A stretch of 64,000 nt of DNA from Verrucomicrobiia bacterium (lineage in GTDB: Bacteria > Verrucomicrobiota > Verrucomicrobiia > Opitutales > Opitutaceae). The stretch is taken from positions 1 through 64,000 of the forward strand of contig WYBX01000101.1 of NCBI GenBank assembly GCA_011525695.1, in the 5' to 3' direction. This document shows, one piece after another, positions 42,978-51,912 of the stretch. The notes below the pieces were generated by a model. The model searched no databases. It saw only the letters and a list, made by a program, of their open reading frames with translations, and was not told the DNA's origin. How positions within the stretch are numbered: position 1 is the stretch's first letter; each line of letters starts with the position of its first letter. The translations under genes were made by a program, and so were the position numbers.

Positions 42978-44198
42978 ATGCCCTCCGCTCCCGCCCCCGC
43001 CCGAACCTGCCGGCATCATCGGATGAAACCGTGGTGCCGGTTGCTGGGAATCGGCCTGGCCGTCGGGACCGCGCTCGTGACGGTGCACGTCACCCACCGG
43101 CCCGACGCGGAGGCCCCGGCGCGGATCGCCCAGTTCGGCGCGACAAACCCGGCGCCGGATGCCGTCCCGGTCTTTGCCCGCCGCTGGATTACGCCGCCCG
43201 GGCACACTGCCTCGGCGCACAGCAGCGCGATCTGCACGCTCCCGAGCGGGGACCTGCTGGCCGTGTGGTATGGCGGATCGCGCGAAGGCGCGGCGGACGT
43301 GGCGCTGTTCACCTCGCGGCTGCCGGCCGGAGAGACGGCCTGGACGGCGCCAGTCAGGACGATGGATCGGGAGAAGGCGCAGGACGAACTGGATCGGGTC
43401 ATCAAGAAGGTGGGCAACGCGGTCGCGTTCGCGGATCCGACGGGCACGCTCTGGCTGGTGTACGTCAGCGTTTCCGTCGGCGGCTGGTCGGGCAGCGCGC
43501 TGAATGTGACGACCTCCCGCGACGAGGGGCGCACCTGGGGGGAGAGTATGCGGTTGACGCTGAATCCGTTTCTCAATCTCAGCTCGCTGGTCCGGAACAA
43601 GCCGATCTTCGCCGGGGATGGCCGGATCGGGCTGCCGATCTACCATGAAATGGCGGCAAAGTTTCCGCAGATGCTCTGGCTGACTCCCGCCGCGGGCGGC
43701 GGGCTGGAGGAGTACCGGATCCGCAACCTGGCCTCGCAGCCAGGGCTGATCCAGCCGGTGCTCGTGCCGCTGGAGGATGACCGCGTGCTGATGCTGCTGC
43801 GCGATCGCGGCGAGGATCGCAACGTCCACCTCGCGTATTCGGATGACAATGGCTGGACCTGGTCGGAAGCGCTTCCGACCGGGCTGCCCAACCCGGACGC
43901 GGCGGTCGATGCGCTGCGGTTGCGCGACGGACGAATCCTGATCGCCTACAATGACGCGGAACGCGGCCGCGAGAACCTGAGGCTCGCGCTTTCGGGCGAT
44001 GAGGGGCGGACCTGGGAGGCGGGGACGATGCTCGAGGCGGAGCCGCACGAGGAGTTTTCCTACCCCAACCTCGCCGAGGACCGGCGTGGCCGGATCCACC
44101 TAACCTACACGTGGCGGCGCGAGCGGATTCGCCACATCATGTTCAACCTGGCGTGGCTCGATGCCCGCACGATCGCGCGCGACATGTCCCACCCATGA
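42978..44198 (+). CDS. sialidase-like BNR-repeat protein, exported
   Basis: The 406-residue protein has an N-terminal signal or anchor (about 16-40) and a six-bladed beta-propeller of the BNR/sialidase_2 family. Asp-box motifs (S-x-D-x-G-x-T-W) occur three times: SRDEGRTW (about 178), SDDNGWTW (about 290) and SGDEGRTW (about 338). WYGGSREG and RNKPIFAGDGRIGLPIYHE are typical of the 'exo-alpha-sialidase' group found in many non-pathogens. True sialidase activity is doubtful without the full Arg triad. It begins 15 bases after the LtaS-like gene. Confidence 0.88.
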   Translation: MPSAPAPARTCRHHRMKPWCRLLGIGLAVGTALVTVHVTHRPDAEAPARIAQFGATNPAPDAVPVFARRWITPPGHTASAHSSAICTLPSGDLLAVWYGGSREGAADVALFTSRLPAGETAWTAPVRTMDREKAQDELDRVIKKVGNAVAFADPTGTLWLVYVSVSVGGWSGSALNVTTSRDEGRTWGESMRLTLNPFLNLSSLVRNKPIFAGDGRIGLPIYHEMAAKFPQMLWLTPAAGGGLEEYRIRNLASQPGLIQPVLVPLEDDRVLMLLRDRGEDRNVHLAYSDDNGWTWSEALPTGLPNPDAAVDALRLRDGRILIAYNDAERGRENLRLALSGDEGRTWEAGTMLEAEPHEEFSYPNLAEDRRGRIHLTYTWRRERIRHIMFNLAWLDARTIARDMSHP

Positions 44199-44899
44199 AT
44201 CCGGACGATATGCCGGTCGGCTCGGTCCTCGTTACCACTGGCGTGCTGTGGCTGGTGCTGCTGGGGCTCGGCACGCGGCTGAAGCTGCCGCTGCGCCAGC
44301 AGTGGCTGAAGGTCATCGGTGGATTGGTGGCCGGGTTCCTGTTGTGGCTTCCGCTCGGCGGATTGCCGGTTTGGAATCGCGCGTTCAGCTTTTATCCGAA
44401 CCCCAGCCTGCCCGTGCTGGGGCTGATCGTGGCGGCGCTTGGTCAGCGGCTGTTCGGCGTGGAGTTGCTGAAGCCCGCGGACTGGAGGGCGGTCTGGATC
44501 TTTGGTGCGATCGCGGGGTCGGGTTTGTATGTCTATCCGGTGCTCGGAGGAGGATTCGACCTCTACTACTGGGGCTGGGAGCGCGAGGGCGCGGTGGGAG
44601 GGCTCGCGGCGCTGACGGTTGGGTTGTTGGCGTTCGGCAACCGGCTGGGGGTTCTGCTGCTGGTTGGTTTGCTGGGTTTCGTCCTGCATGCGCTGGAGAG
44701 CAGGAATTGCTGGGACTACGTGATGGATCCGTTCTATTGGGTGGCCAGCATGGCGGTGCTGGGAAACCGGGCGGGACGGTGGGTGATCGGGCGGCTGAGA
44801 TCCGCGCCAGCCTTGCGGCAAGGGGAACCGGATCAGGCGGTGGCGCTTCCTGCCCCGGCCGAGTCGCCGGCCGTGGCGGCGACTGCGGAACGGGTCTGA
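44195..44899 (+). CDS. polytopic membrane protein of the LtaS-sialidase set
   Basis: The ATG overlaps the sialidase-like stop by 4 bases and gives 234 residues. About six hydrophobic segments are visible (about 8-27, 38-58, 68-84, 99-118, 140-160, 165-190). YPVLGGGFDLYYWGW near residue 111 and NCWDYVMDPFYW near 176 are notable aromatic, acidic stretches on the predicted outer face. I do not recognise a named family. Coupled translation with the BNR protein suggests the three proteins handle one envelope glycan or its head groups. Confidence 0.82.
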   Translation: MNPDDMPVGSVLVTTGVLWLVLLGLGTRLKLPLRQQWLKVIGGLVAGFLLWLPLGGLPVWNRAFSFYPNPSLPVLGLIVAALGQRLFGVELLKPADWRAVWIFGAIAGSGLYVYPVLGGGFDLYYWGWEREGAVGGLAALTVGLLAFGNRLGVLLLVGLLGFVLHALESRNCWDYVMDPFYWVASMAVLGNRAGRWVIGRLRSAPALRQGEPDQAVALPAPAESPAVAATAERV

Positions 44900-44912
44900 G
44901 CGGTGTCGTCCA

Positions 44913-45048
44913 CACTTTTCGGTCGGAACGACTGATTCGGAATGACCTTCATGGAGGGACGCCCTCCGTGGCGTCCACAGAGCCGACGGGGAAGTCATAC
45001 TGCGCAGCGGATCGATCACCATGCCGCGACGGAGCACGGCCCTCCAGG
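44913..45048. repeat. class A double-hairpin element with leader, full copy
   Basis: The leader (CACTTTTCGGTCGGAACGAC, 44913 on) is followed by the core 44950-45048. The first hairpin is intact. The second hairpin (CCATGCCGCGACGGAGCACG region) has several changes that weaken it, and the right edge reads CCCTCCAGG. It is the most diverged full copy. Confidence 0.88.
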
Positions 45049-45134
45049 AATGCAAGTCCCACTTTCCCTGAATGAGGCTCGAAGCCCCGCATCCGGTCGA
45101 CAATGCCGCACGCATTCCCAAGGCTGGAGCCACC

Positions 45135-46838
45135 ATGACATCCAGCCGCTTTGTCGAACCGAGCGATTCGGTCGAACTGCACCTGCCCGATGGCCGCACG
45201 CTGCGGGGGCCCCGCGGCGCGACGATCGAGGCGCTGCTCGCGCCGCTCGGCGAGGAATTGCCCGCCCCCCTGGTCGCCGCCGTGGTGAACGGGGACCTGC
45301 AGGAATTGACGCATCCGCTGACGATGGAGGCGGCCGTACGTCCAGTGACGATTGCGGAGGTCGACGGTGCACGGATCTACCGGCGCTCGCTCACCTTCCT
45401 GCTCGAGGCGGCCTTTACGGCGCTGTTTCCGGCCGCGGCTCTTTTCATCGACCATTCGCTCGCCTCCGGCGGGTACTACTGCACCGTCCGCGGGCGACCG
45501 CCGCTCACCGATGACGAACTGACGGCCCTGGCTGCGGAGATGCGCCGGCTGGTGGCGGAAAACCTTCCCTTCGCCCGCCGCACCGTGCCCGTGCCCGAGG
45601 CCATCACCCACTTCGAAAGCCAGCGCTTCCATGACAAGGCGCAGCTGCTGCGGCACCGCCGCAAACCGACCATCACCCTGTATCAGCTCGGCAATTGCAC
45701 GGACGACACGCACGGCTTCATGGTGCCGGCCAGCGGCTACCTCCGCTGGTTCGAGCTGACGTCGATGCCGGGCGGATTCGCGCTGAGCTATCCCCGCCAG
45801 CACGCACCCTTCCGGCCGACGCCCCTCGCCGGCTCACCCAAGCTGCTCGGTGCGTTCCGGCAGTATGGCGCGTGGCTGGAGAAACTGGGCATCGCCAACG
45901 TCGGCGCGCTGGATGACGCGATCAAGGCCGGCCGCAGCCGGGAGATCGTCCTGGTGTCGGAGGCGCTCCATGAGCAGACGATTGCCGAGATTGCCCGGCA
46001 GGTGGCCGATCGAGGCGAGCGGGCGCGGCTCGTGCTGATCGCCGGGCCGTCTTCCTCGGGCAAGACGACCTTTGCCCGCCGGCTGGCGGTGCAGCTCATC
46101 ACGCTCGGGCTGTCGCCCTTCGCGCTCGAACTCGACAACTACTTCGTCGAGCGCGGCCGGACGCCGCGGGATGCGACCGGTGAGCTCGATTACGAGACGA
46201 TTGACGCCCTCGAGCTGGCCCAGCTCGGCGCGCACCTCGAGCAGCTGCTGGCGGGACGCGAGGTGCAGCTGCCTCGCTACAATTTCCTCGATGGTCGGCA
46301 GGAGGCGGGGGACGTCATCCGGCTTGAACCGGGGCAGATCATCATCCTGGAGGGCATTCATGGACTGAATCCGCGGCTGATTCCGCCGGTGCTGGCGGCG
46401 CAGTCGTTCTCGATTTACGCCTCCGCGCTGACGCAGTTGAACCTCGATCGCCACAACCGCGTGGCGACGACGGACACGCGGCTGATCCGGCGGATTGTGC
46501 GCGATGCCCGGGATCGCGGCTACGATGCGACCGAGACGATCAACCGCTGGGAATCGGTCCGGCGGGGCGAGAAGCTGCACATCTTTCCCTATCAGGAAAA
46601 TGCCGATGTGATGTTCAACTCGGCGCTGGCCTACGAGCTCTCGGTGCTCCGCCCGCTCGCCGAGCCGCTGCTGCGTCAGGTGGCGCCGGGCACGGCGGCG
46701 AAGATGGAGGCCCGCCGGCTCCTGGCCTTCCTGCAATGGTTCCTGCCGCTGCCGCCGGAGGGGGTGCCCGACAACTCGATCCTGCGTGAGTTCATCGGCG
46801 GCTCGAGCCTGCGCGATTTCAAGCTCTGGAAGGGCTGA
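45135..46838 (+). CDS. TGS-domain uridine-kinase-like nucleoside kinase
   Basis: From ATG 45135 the protein has 567 residues. An N-terminal TGS/ThrRS-like domain (about 12-75) and a ThrRS second-additional-domain-like region (about 85-245, with FIDHSL and ITHFESQRFHDK) precede a P-loop kinase domain. Walker A is GPSSSGKTT (304-312), followed by LELDNYFVER and YNFLDGRQE, as in uridine kinase/phosphoribulokinase. The same three-part build is seen in proteins of Firmicutes, Bacteroidetes and Verrucomicrobia annotated as nucleoside kinases; the role is unclear. The frame extends 21 codons upstream into repeat DNA. Confidence 0.9.
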   Translation: MTSSRFVEPSDSVELHLPDGRTLRGPRGATIEALLAPLGEELPAPLVAAVVNGDLQELTHPLTMEAAVRPVTIAEVDGARIYRRSLTFLLEAAFTALFPAAALFIDHSLASGGYYCTVRGRPPLTDDELTALAAEMRRLVAENLPFARRTVPVPEAITHFESQRFHDKAQLLRHRRKPTITLYQLGNCTDDTHGFMVPASGYLRWFELTSMPGGFALSYPRQHAPFRPTPLAGSPKLLGAFRQYGAWLEKLGIANVGALDDAIKAGRSREIVLVSEALHEQTIAEIARQVADRGERARLVLIAGPSSSGKTTFARRLAVQLITLGLSPFALELDNYFVERGRTPRDATGELDYETIDALELAQLGAHLEQLLAGREVQLPRYNFLDGRQEAGDVIRLEPGQIIILEGIHGLNPRLIPPVLAAQSFSIYASALTQLNLDRHNRVATTDTRLIRRIVRDARDRGYDATETINRWESVRRGEKLHIFPYQENADVMFNSALAYELSVLRPLAEPLLRQVAPGTAAKMEARRLLAFLQWFLPLPPEGVPDNSILREFIGGSSLRDFKLWKG

Positions 46839-46843
46839 GGATT

Positions 46844-46916
46844 CGGTGAGACGGTGAAGCCGTGAGACGGTGAGACCGTGAGACTGTCCAAGCGGTGAGG
46901 CGGTGAAGTGCGGCGA
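46844..46916. repeat. degenerate CGGTGAGA-type short tandem repeat
   Basis: The 73 bases after the TGS-kinase stop are built from imperfect 8-10 base units (CGGTGAGA, CGGTGAAG, CCGTGAGA). It lies between two convergent genes and has no coding signal. Such a tract is prone to slippage. Confidence 0.75.
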
Positions 46917-46930
46917 AACCTGGGCCCCGT

Positions 46931-48805
46931 TCAGGCTGCGGGCAGGTGCCGCTGGAGCACGCCGGCGAGCAATTCGAATCGGACTGGCTTGCTCAGGAAA
47001 TCGTCCATGCCGGCGGCCAGACATGCCTCGCGCACGTGGGTGCTGGCGTTGGCGGTCAGCGCGATGATCTTCAGCGGCGTCTTGCCGAGCTTGGCCCGAA
47101 TCTGCCGGGTCGCCTCCAGCCCGTCGATTCCCGGCAGCTGGCAGTCCATCAACACCACGTCGAACGTCTCGGCGGTGGCAGCTGTGATCGCCATCTCGCC
47201 ATCGGGCGCGAACTTCGGGGTGACACTCAGCTTCTTCAGGAAGAGATCGATCACCTGCTGGTTGACGGAATCGTCCTCGACGACCAGCACGCGTCCCCGC
47301 AGCGATGGCGTCACGAAGCGGGGTTCTTCGGTGGTCCGGGGCATTGCCGCGACGTTCGGCAGGTCGCAGGGAAGGATCAGCCGGAAGGTTGAACCCTGGT
47401 TGAGCGTGCTCTGCACCTGGAGCGCTCCGCCCATGGCCTGGGCGAGCCGGAGCGAAATGGCGAGCCCAAGGCCCGTCCCGCCATAGCGGCGGCTCATCGA
47501 ATTGTCGGCCTGGGTGAAGGGCTTGAACAGTTTGTCCAGCGCGGCCGAACTCATCCCGATTCCGGTGTCGGTGACGGTGAAATGCAGCATGGCCTTGGTC
47601 GCCGTGCGCTCGACGCAGGCGACGTTCAAATCCACCCGGCCGCGTTCGGTGAACTTGATCGAGTTGCCGATGAGATTGACCAGGATCTGCCGCAGCCGGG
47701 TGGAGTCGCCAATGATGGCGCCGGGGAGGTTTTCGCCGAGATGCAGCTCGAGTTGCAGCCCCTTGTCGCGGGCGCGGGCGTGCAGGAGATCGCTCACGGC
47801 CTTCGCCATGGTCGCAGGGGGGAACGGCGCATGCTCGAGCTCGAGTCGGCCGGCCTCGATCTTGGAGAAGTCAAGGACGTCATTCAGAAGCAGGAGCAGC
47901 GACTCGGCGGAATCGGCCGCGGTCTTGAGGTAGCCCCGCTGCTCGGGCGTCAGCTGGGTGTCGCGCACGACTCGGAGCATGCCGAGCACGCCGTTCATCG
48001 GCGTGCGGATTTCATGGCTGATGGTCGCGAGGAATTCGCCCTTGGCACGGCTGGCGGATTCCGCCTTTTCCCGCGCTTCCCGCAGTTCGGATTCGCGGAA
48101 TTCGCGCCGGGCATTGTCGGCCGTGAGTTCGTTGACCAGTTCCTCCCGTTCGAACCGCAACACCATCGCGTTGGAGAGCGTGCGATGATTGTGGAGCGTG
48201 GCCGAGATGATGTAGACCGCGTAAATCACGACGCATGCTGCGATGGTGAACCCCATGACATCGCCCTGGGCCAGGTGCCGCAGGGCGAGCGGCCCGAGGA
48301 TCGCGACCAGATAGGCGATGCTGCCCTTCCGCATCGGCAGCAGCATCCGGGTCGAGCCTGCACTGAGCCCTGCGAGCAGCAAAACGTGGACGATGCCGAG
48401 CGGGTTGCCCGAGGTCATGGTTGGAAACAGCCAGGTGCTCACTCCCCAGGCGAGACCGGAGGCGGTCGTGCCGATGACGTAGCGGAGCCCCCAGCTGGAG
48501 AACTCCGCGTCGGTTGGCTTGGCGCGCTTGAAGGCGGCGGCGATCGCGAAGCGATAAAGGCAAACGCCGACAACCGCGGCGAGCCACCACCAGACAACGG
48601 GTTCGGTAAACTGCGTGCTCAACGCGGCGGCGAAGATCACGGCCGTCGCCAGCGAGGAAACCGTGCCGCCGACCAGCGCGTCATAGGCCATTTTGACCAG
48701 CTCGATGCGGGTCTTGATCTCGGTGGGATGGCCGGGCGTGTGGGGCGCGGGAGAACCCGCGGCCGGCTCAACCAATGATGGGGCGAGTTGCTCGGTGGCG
48801 GACAT
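46931..48805 (-). CDS. membrane hybrid histidine kinase
   Basis: The 624-residue protein has about six N-terminal membrane helices (45-205) of a MASE-like sensor, then a coiled linker. HisKA has His in ATISHEIRTPMNG (about 268-280). HATPase_c carries NLIGNSIKF, DTGIGM and GTGLGL. A C-terminal receiver (about 500-620) has phospho-acceptor Asp in VLMDCQLPGIDG. HEIRTPMNG-type hybrids usually pass phosphate to an HPt protein, and none is encoded nearby. It is monocistronic and convergent with the TGS-kinase gene. Confidence 0.92.
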   Translation of the reverse strand: MSATEQLAPSLVEPAAGSPAPHTPGHPTEIKTRIELVKMAYDALVGGTVSSLATAVIFAAALSTQFTEPVVWWWLAAVVGVCLYRFAIAAAFKRAKPTDAEFSSWGLRYVIGTTASGLAWGVSTWLFPTMTSGNPLGIVHVLLLAGLSAGSTRMLLPMRKGSIAYLVAILGPLALRHLAQGDVMGFTIAACVVIYAVYIISATLHNHRTLSNAMVLRFEREELVNELTADNARREFRESELREAREKAESASRAKGEFLATISHEIRTPMNGVLGMLRVVRDTQLTPEQRGYLKTAADSAESLLLLLNDVLDFSKIEAGRLELEHAPFPPATMAKAVSDLLHARARDKGLQLELHLGENLPGAIIGDSTRLRQILVNLIGNSIKFTERGRVDLNVACVERTATKAMLHFTVTDTGIGMSSAALDKLFKPFTQADNSMSRRYGGTGLGLAISLRLAQAMGGALQVQSTLNQGSTFRLILPCDLPNVAAMPRTTEEPRFVTPSLRGRVLVVEDDSVNQQVIDLFLKKLSVTPKFAPDGEMAITAATAETFDVVLMDCQLPGIDGLEATRQIRAKLGKTPLKIIALTANASTHVREACLAAGMDDFLSKPVRFELLAGVLQRHLPAA

Positions 48806-49217
48806 GAATTGCTGGATGTCGGCAGCATGGGTGGCCGACCGGGGTTGGCGAGCGTCCGGTCAGGCGTGATCTTACTTATTTCGTCCCGGTGGGCCCAGGC
48901 GTCTCCTGGAAAGTGAAGTCAACCTCGTTGATTCAATCCTCGATGGCGCCGCGGCGCCCCCGCGGCGTTGGTAGCGCCGTGTCTCTGACCGGCGCAATGC
49001 GTTCTGGAAACCGTTTACGCGGCGGGGGTGCCGCATCCTCATCGGCCGACACGGTCGAACCGGTAACTGATCGGGCCTGTGGGCGCAGCAAGACTGCGCC
49101 CCTACGCCCGAATGGGTAACGGGTCGGCGGGCGCTGCGTCCCTGCGGCAGCCTGATTCATCGCAGCAATCTCACTTGACCGCCGGGCAACCGCGGCGAAG
49201 CTGCGTGCCTGCGCCTC
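48806..49217. other. 412-bp gap with repeat fragments before tRNA-Gly
   Basis: The gap holds the promoter of the hybrid kinase gene, a palindromic GC cluster (GGCGCCGCGGCGCC, about 48945-48958), GGTAGCGCC/GGCGC pieces and a class B fragment (49078-49106: TGTGGGCGCAGCAAGACTGC and GCCCCTAC). No gene is supported. Confidence 0.7.
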
Positions 49218-49291
49218 GCGGGCGTAGTTTAGTGGCAAAACTCCTGCCTTCCAAGCAGGTCTCGTCGGTTCGATTCCGTCCGCCCGCACCA
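49218..49291 (+). tRNA. tRNA-Gly (anticodon TCC)
   Basis: The acceptor stem GCGGGCG/CGCCCGC pairs perfectly and CCA is encoded. The D arm has GTTTAGTGGCAAAAC. The anticodon stem CCTGC/GCAGG encloses CTTCCAA, giving anticodon TCC. The T arm GTCGG-TTCGATT-CCGTC has a T-T mismatch at its second pair. Length is 74 bases. It reads glycine GGA and GGG codons. Confidence 0.95.
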
Positions 49292-49362
49292 GTACGTATT
49301 TCTAACCGGGTTTTTACCGGGAGCCCCTGGGAAAAGGGATTGCCGGCGAGGGGGCCGCTGCT

Positions 49363-50553
49363 ATGTCTCGCCGCATGGCACTGCTCACATCCGCCGCGGC
49401 CGGACCGGCCCAAACTCGCTCCGAAGGCCCGCAGAAAAAAGGTGGTAGCGTCAGGGCCGCCCAGGCGCTCGCCAAGCAGAAGGCGCTCGAGAAGAAGTCG
49501 AAGGTCTACAAGCTCCCGCTCGGCGAGCTCGCCATGTTCACCCAGCAGCTCGCCTCGCTGCTCACCGCCGGACTGCCGCTCGTCCAGTGTCTCGAGGCCC
49601 TGCAGGATCAGACCGAGGACCCGGTCTTCCGGATCGTCATCCGGGACGTCCGTTCCGACATTTCGCAGGGCAATTCCTTCTCCTCCGCGGTGAAGAAGTT
49701 CCCGAAATCGTTCAACACCCTGTTCTGCTCGATGGTGGAGGCCGGTGAGGCCTCGGGCGGACTCGCAGAAATCCTCGGGAAGGTGGCCGGCTACTTCGAG
49801 TCGACGGTCAAGCTGAACAAGAAGGTCAAGTCGGCGATGACCTACCCGATCGCCGTCATCGGCCTGGCGATCGCGCTGGTGAACGTGCTGCTCATCTTCG
49901 TGATTCCGGTGTTCGCGGCGATGTTCGCGGATTTCGGGGCCAAGCTGCCGGCGCCGACGCAGTTCCTGATCGATCTCTCGGACTTCATGAAGGCCTACTG
50001 GTGGGCGATCGGTATCGGCTGCTATGCCATCTACTGGATCGTTGGCAAATTTGTCGCTACACCGAACGGCCGGAAGGCGAAGGACAACTTCCTCGTGAAG
50101 GCGCCGATCTTCGGCAACCTGATCCACAAGATCGCCCTCTCCCGGTTCTGCCGCACCTATGCGACGCTGATTCGCTCCGGCGTGCCGATCCTGCGCACCC
50201 TCGAGATCGTGTCGGCCGCCAGCGGCAAGACCCAGGTCGAGGCCGCCTGTGAGGAGATCGCGAAGCACGTGAGCCAGGGCGGCCAGGTTTCCGAGGTCCT
50301 CGCGGCGAACCCGTTTTTCCCACCGATGATGAAGCACATGGTGAAGGCCGGCGAATCCACCGGCAACGTGGACGGGATGATGAACAAGATTGCCGATTTC
50401 TACGATGTGGAGTGCGAGGCGACGGTCGCCGCGCTGACGTCGCTGATTGAGCCGCTGCTGATTGTCTTCCTCGGCGTGGTGGTCGGCGGCATCGTCATGG
50501 CCATGTTCCTGCCGATCTTCCAGCTCGGCGCCGTGGCCGGCGGTCTGCAGTAG
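49363..50553 (+). CDS. pilC: type IV pilus/type II secretion inner-membrane platform protein (PilC/GspF family)
   Basis: The 396-residue protein has a basic N-terminal extension (about 1-45) and two GspF domains (about 55-175 and 255-380). Membrane segments follow each (about 160-185, 205-230 and 360-385). Typical stretches are FTQQLASLLTAGLPL, MVEAGEASGGLAEIL and MVKAGESTGNVD. PilC is the inner-membrane platform that couples the PilB/PilT motors to the pilus. No other pilus genes adjoin it; a receiver-AAA protein of NtrC/PilR shape follows at 70 bp. Confidence 0.92.
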   Translation: MSRRMALLTSAAAGPAQTRSEGPQKKGGSVRAAQALAKQKALEKKSKVYKLPLGELAMFTQQLASLLTAGLPLVQCLEALQDQTEDPVFRIVIRDVRSDISQGNSFSSAVKKFPKSFNTLFCSMVEAGEASGGLAEILGKVAGYFESTVKLNKKVKSAMTYPIAVIGLAIALVNVLLIFVIPVFAAMFADFGAKLPAPTQFLIDLSDFMKAYWWAIGIGCYAIYWIVGKFVATPNGRKAKDNFLVKAPIFGNLIHKIALSRFCRTYATLIRSGVPILRTLEIVSAASGKTQVEAACEEIAKHVSQGGQVSEVLAANPFFPPMMKHMVKAGESTGNVDGMMNKIADFYDVECEATVAALTSLIEPLLIVFLGVVVGGIVMAMFLPIFQLGAVAGGLQ

Positions 50554-50623
50554 GCGCGCCGTTCGGGCGGTTTGACATTGCCGTCAGGCTGCCGAATCGT
50601 CCGCGGCCTCGTTCCACTGCTTC

Positions 50624-51883
50624 ATGCCCGCCGTCCTCATCGTCGACGACCTCGTGTCCATCCATGAGATGCTCGAGGCCGTCATCCAGCCCACGGGCTT
50701 TGCGACCTCCTTCGCCACCGACGGGGAGAAGGCGCTCGTGCGCTACAAGGCGGACAAGTACGATCTCGTGCTGGCGGACATCGACATGAAGCCGATGGAC
50801 GGGATCACGCTGCTGAAGCAGCTGAAGCTCTACGATCCGACGGCGGTGGTGATCATCATGACGGCCTATGCCTCGACCGAGAGCGCGGTGCAGGCGTTGA
50901 AATATGGCGCGTTCGATTACCTGCAGAAGCCGTTTCGGGTGGACGAGCTGATTGCGACGCTGCGGCGCGGGCTCGAGTTCCGGAAGTTCCAGGCCGAGCG
51001 GGCGGCCGCGGGGGCGCCGCCCGGAATCAAGCCGGAGGACATCGACAGCCGGCTGATTGGGCGCAGTCCGCGGCTGACGAAGCTGATCACGCAGGTGAAG
51101 AAGCTTTCAACGGTGCGGACGCCGGTGCTGCTGATCGGGGAGAACGGGACGGGGAAGAACGCGGTGGCGGAGATCCTGCACGCGGCGAGTGGCGCGCCGG
51201 AGTCGGCGCTGGTGCGGATCGACTGCTCGCTGAGCTCGGAAATGAATTTTCGCGAAGGGCTCCTGGGGCAGAACGGCGAGGGCGGAGCATGGGTGAAGCA
51301 GGCGAAGGATGGCACGCTGTTCCTCCAGCACCTGCAGTGCCTCACGCCGCCGGTGCAGAAGGAACTCGTGAGCGTGCTGCGCAATACCGCGCACGGATTC
51401 CGGCTGATTTGCACGACCAGCGTCGATCTCGAGCAGCTGGTGGACGAGGGCAAGTTTCACGACGAGTTGTTCTACCGGGTAGCCTCGCTGCCGCTGCAGA
51501 TGCCGCCGCTGCGGGAGCGGACGGAGGACATCCCGCTGCTGGTGAAGCACTATGCGGCACAGTCGGCGAACCCGCAGTTCGACGCGACGCTGATCGAGTT
51601 TACGCCGGATGCGCTGGCGGTGATGGCGGCGTACCACTGGCCGGGAAACCTGGTCGAGCTCCTGCAGGTGGTCTCGAAGATCGCCGCGACGACGGAGACC
51701 CGGGTCGTGACCTCGCAGCAGCTGCCGCTCCGGTTGCGCGAGTTGAAGCACTGGCCCCCGCTGGCGGAGTATCTGGCCGGCCAGGAAAAGCAGTACATCG
51801 ACATGGTGCTGCACGCCTCGCGGAACGACAAGGCGGCCGCTGCGAAGGTACTCGGAATCGACATCAGCCGGCTGGGCGGGTAG
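50624..51883 (+). CDS. NtrC-like response regulator with degenerate AAA+ domain
   Basis: The 419-residue protein has a receiver (1-120; phospho-acceptor Asp52 in LADIDMKPMDG, Lys102) and a sigma-54-activator-like AAA+ domain (about 140-375). Walker A survives as GENGTGKN (172-179). Walker B, normally GGTLFLDE, reads DGTLFLQHL, losing the metal and catalytic acids. The GAFTGA loop that touches sigma-54 is absent (GLLGQNGEGGAW instead). RVASLPLQMPPLRER is kept. The Fis-type helix-turn-helix is cut short at KVLGIDISRLGG. It should therefore neither hydrolyse ATP nor activate sigma-54 in the usual way. Confidence 0.9.
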   Translation: MPAVLIVDDLVSIHEMLEAVIQPTGFATSFATDGEKALVRYKADKYDLVLADIDMKPMDGITLLKQLKLYDPTAVVIIMTAYASTESAVQALKYGAFDYLQKPFRVDELIATLRRGLEFRKFQAERAAAGAPPGIKPEDIDSRLIGRSPRLTKLITQVKKLSTVRTPVLLIGENGTGKNAVAEILHAASGAPESALVRIDCSLSSEMNFREGLLGQNGEGGAWVKQAKDGTLFLQHLQCLTPPVQKELVSVLRNTAHGFRLICTTSVDLEQLVDEGKFHDELFYRVASLPLQMPPLRERTEDIPLLVKHYAAQSANPQFDATLIEFTPDALAVMAAYHWPGNLVELLQVVSKIAATTETRVVTSQQLPLRLRELKHWPPLAEYLAGQEKQYIDMVLHASRNDKAAAAKVLGIDISRLGG

Positions 51884-51912
51884 GCGGGTCGGGCCGGATT
51901 GGGGATGAACGC

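Noticed and set aside
42978..44198. Calling the BNR protein a true sialidase (NanH)
   Set aside because: Asp-boxes prove the propeller only; I could not identify the full arginine triad and Tyr-Glu pair needed for sialidase activity.
50624..51883. Calling the AAA+ protein PilR or another sigma-54 activator
   Set aside because: The GAFTGA loop, Walker B acids and full HTH are missing, so the usual function cannot be assumed from fold or position.
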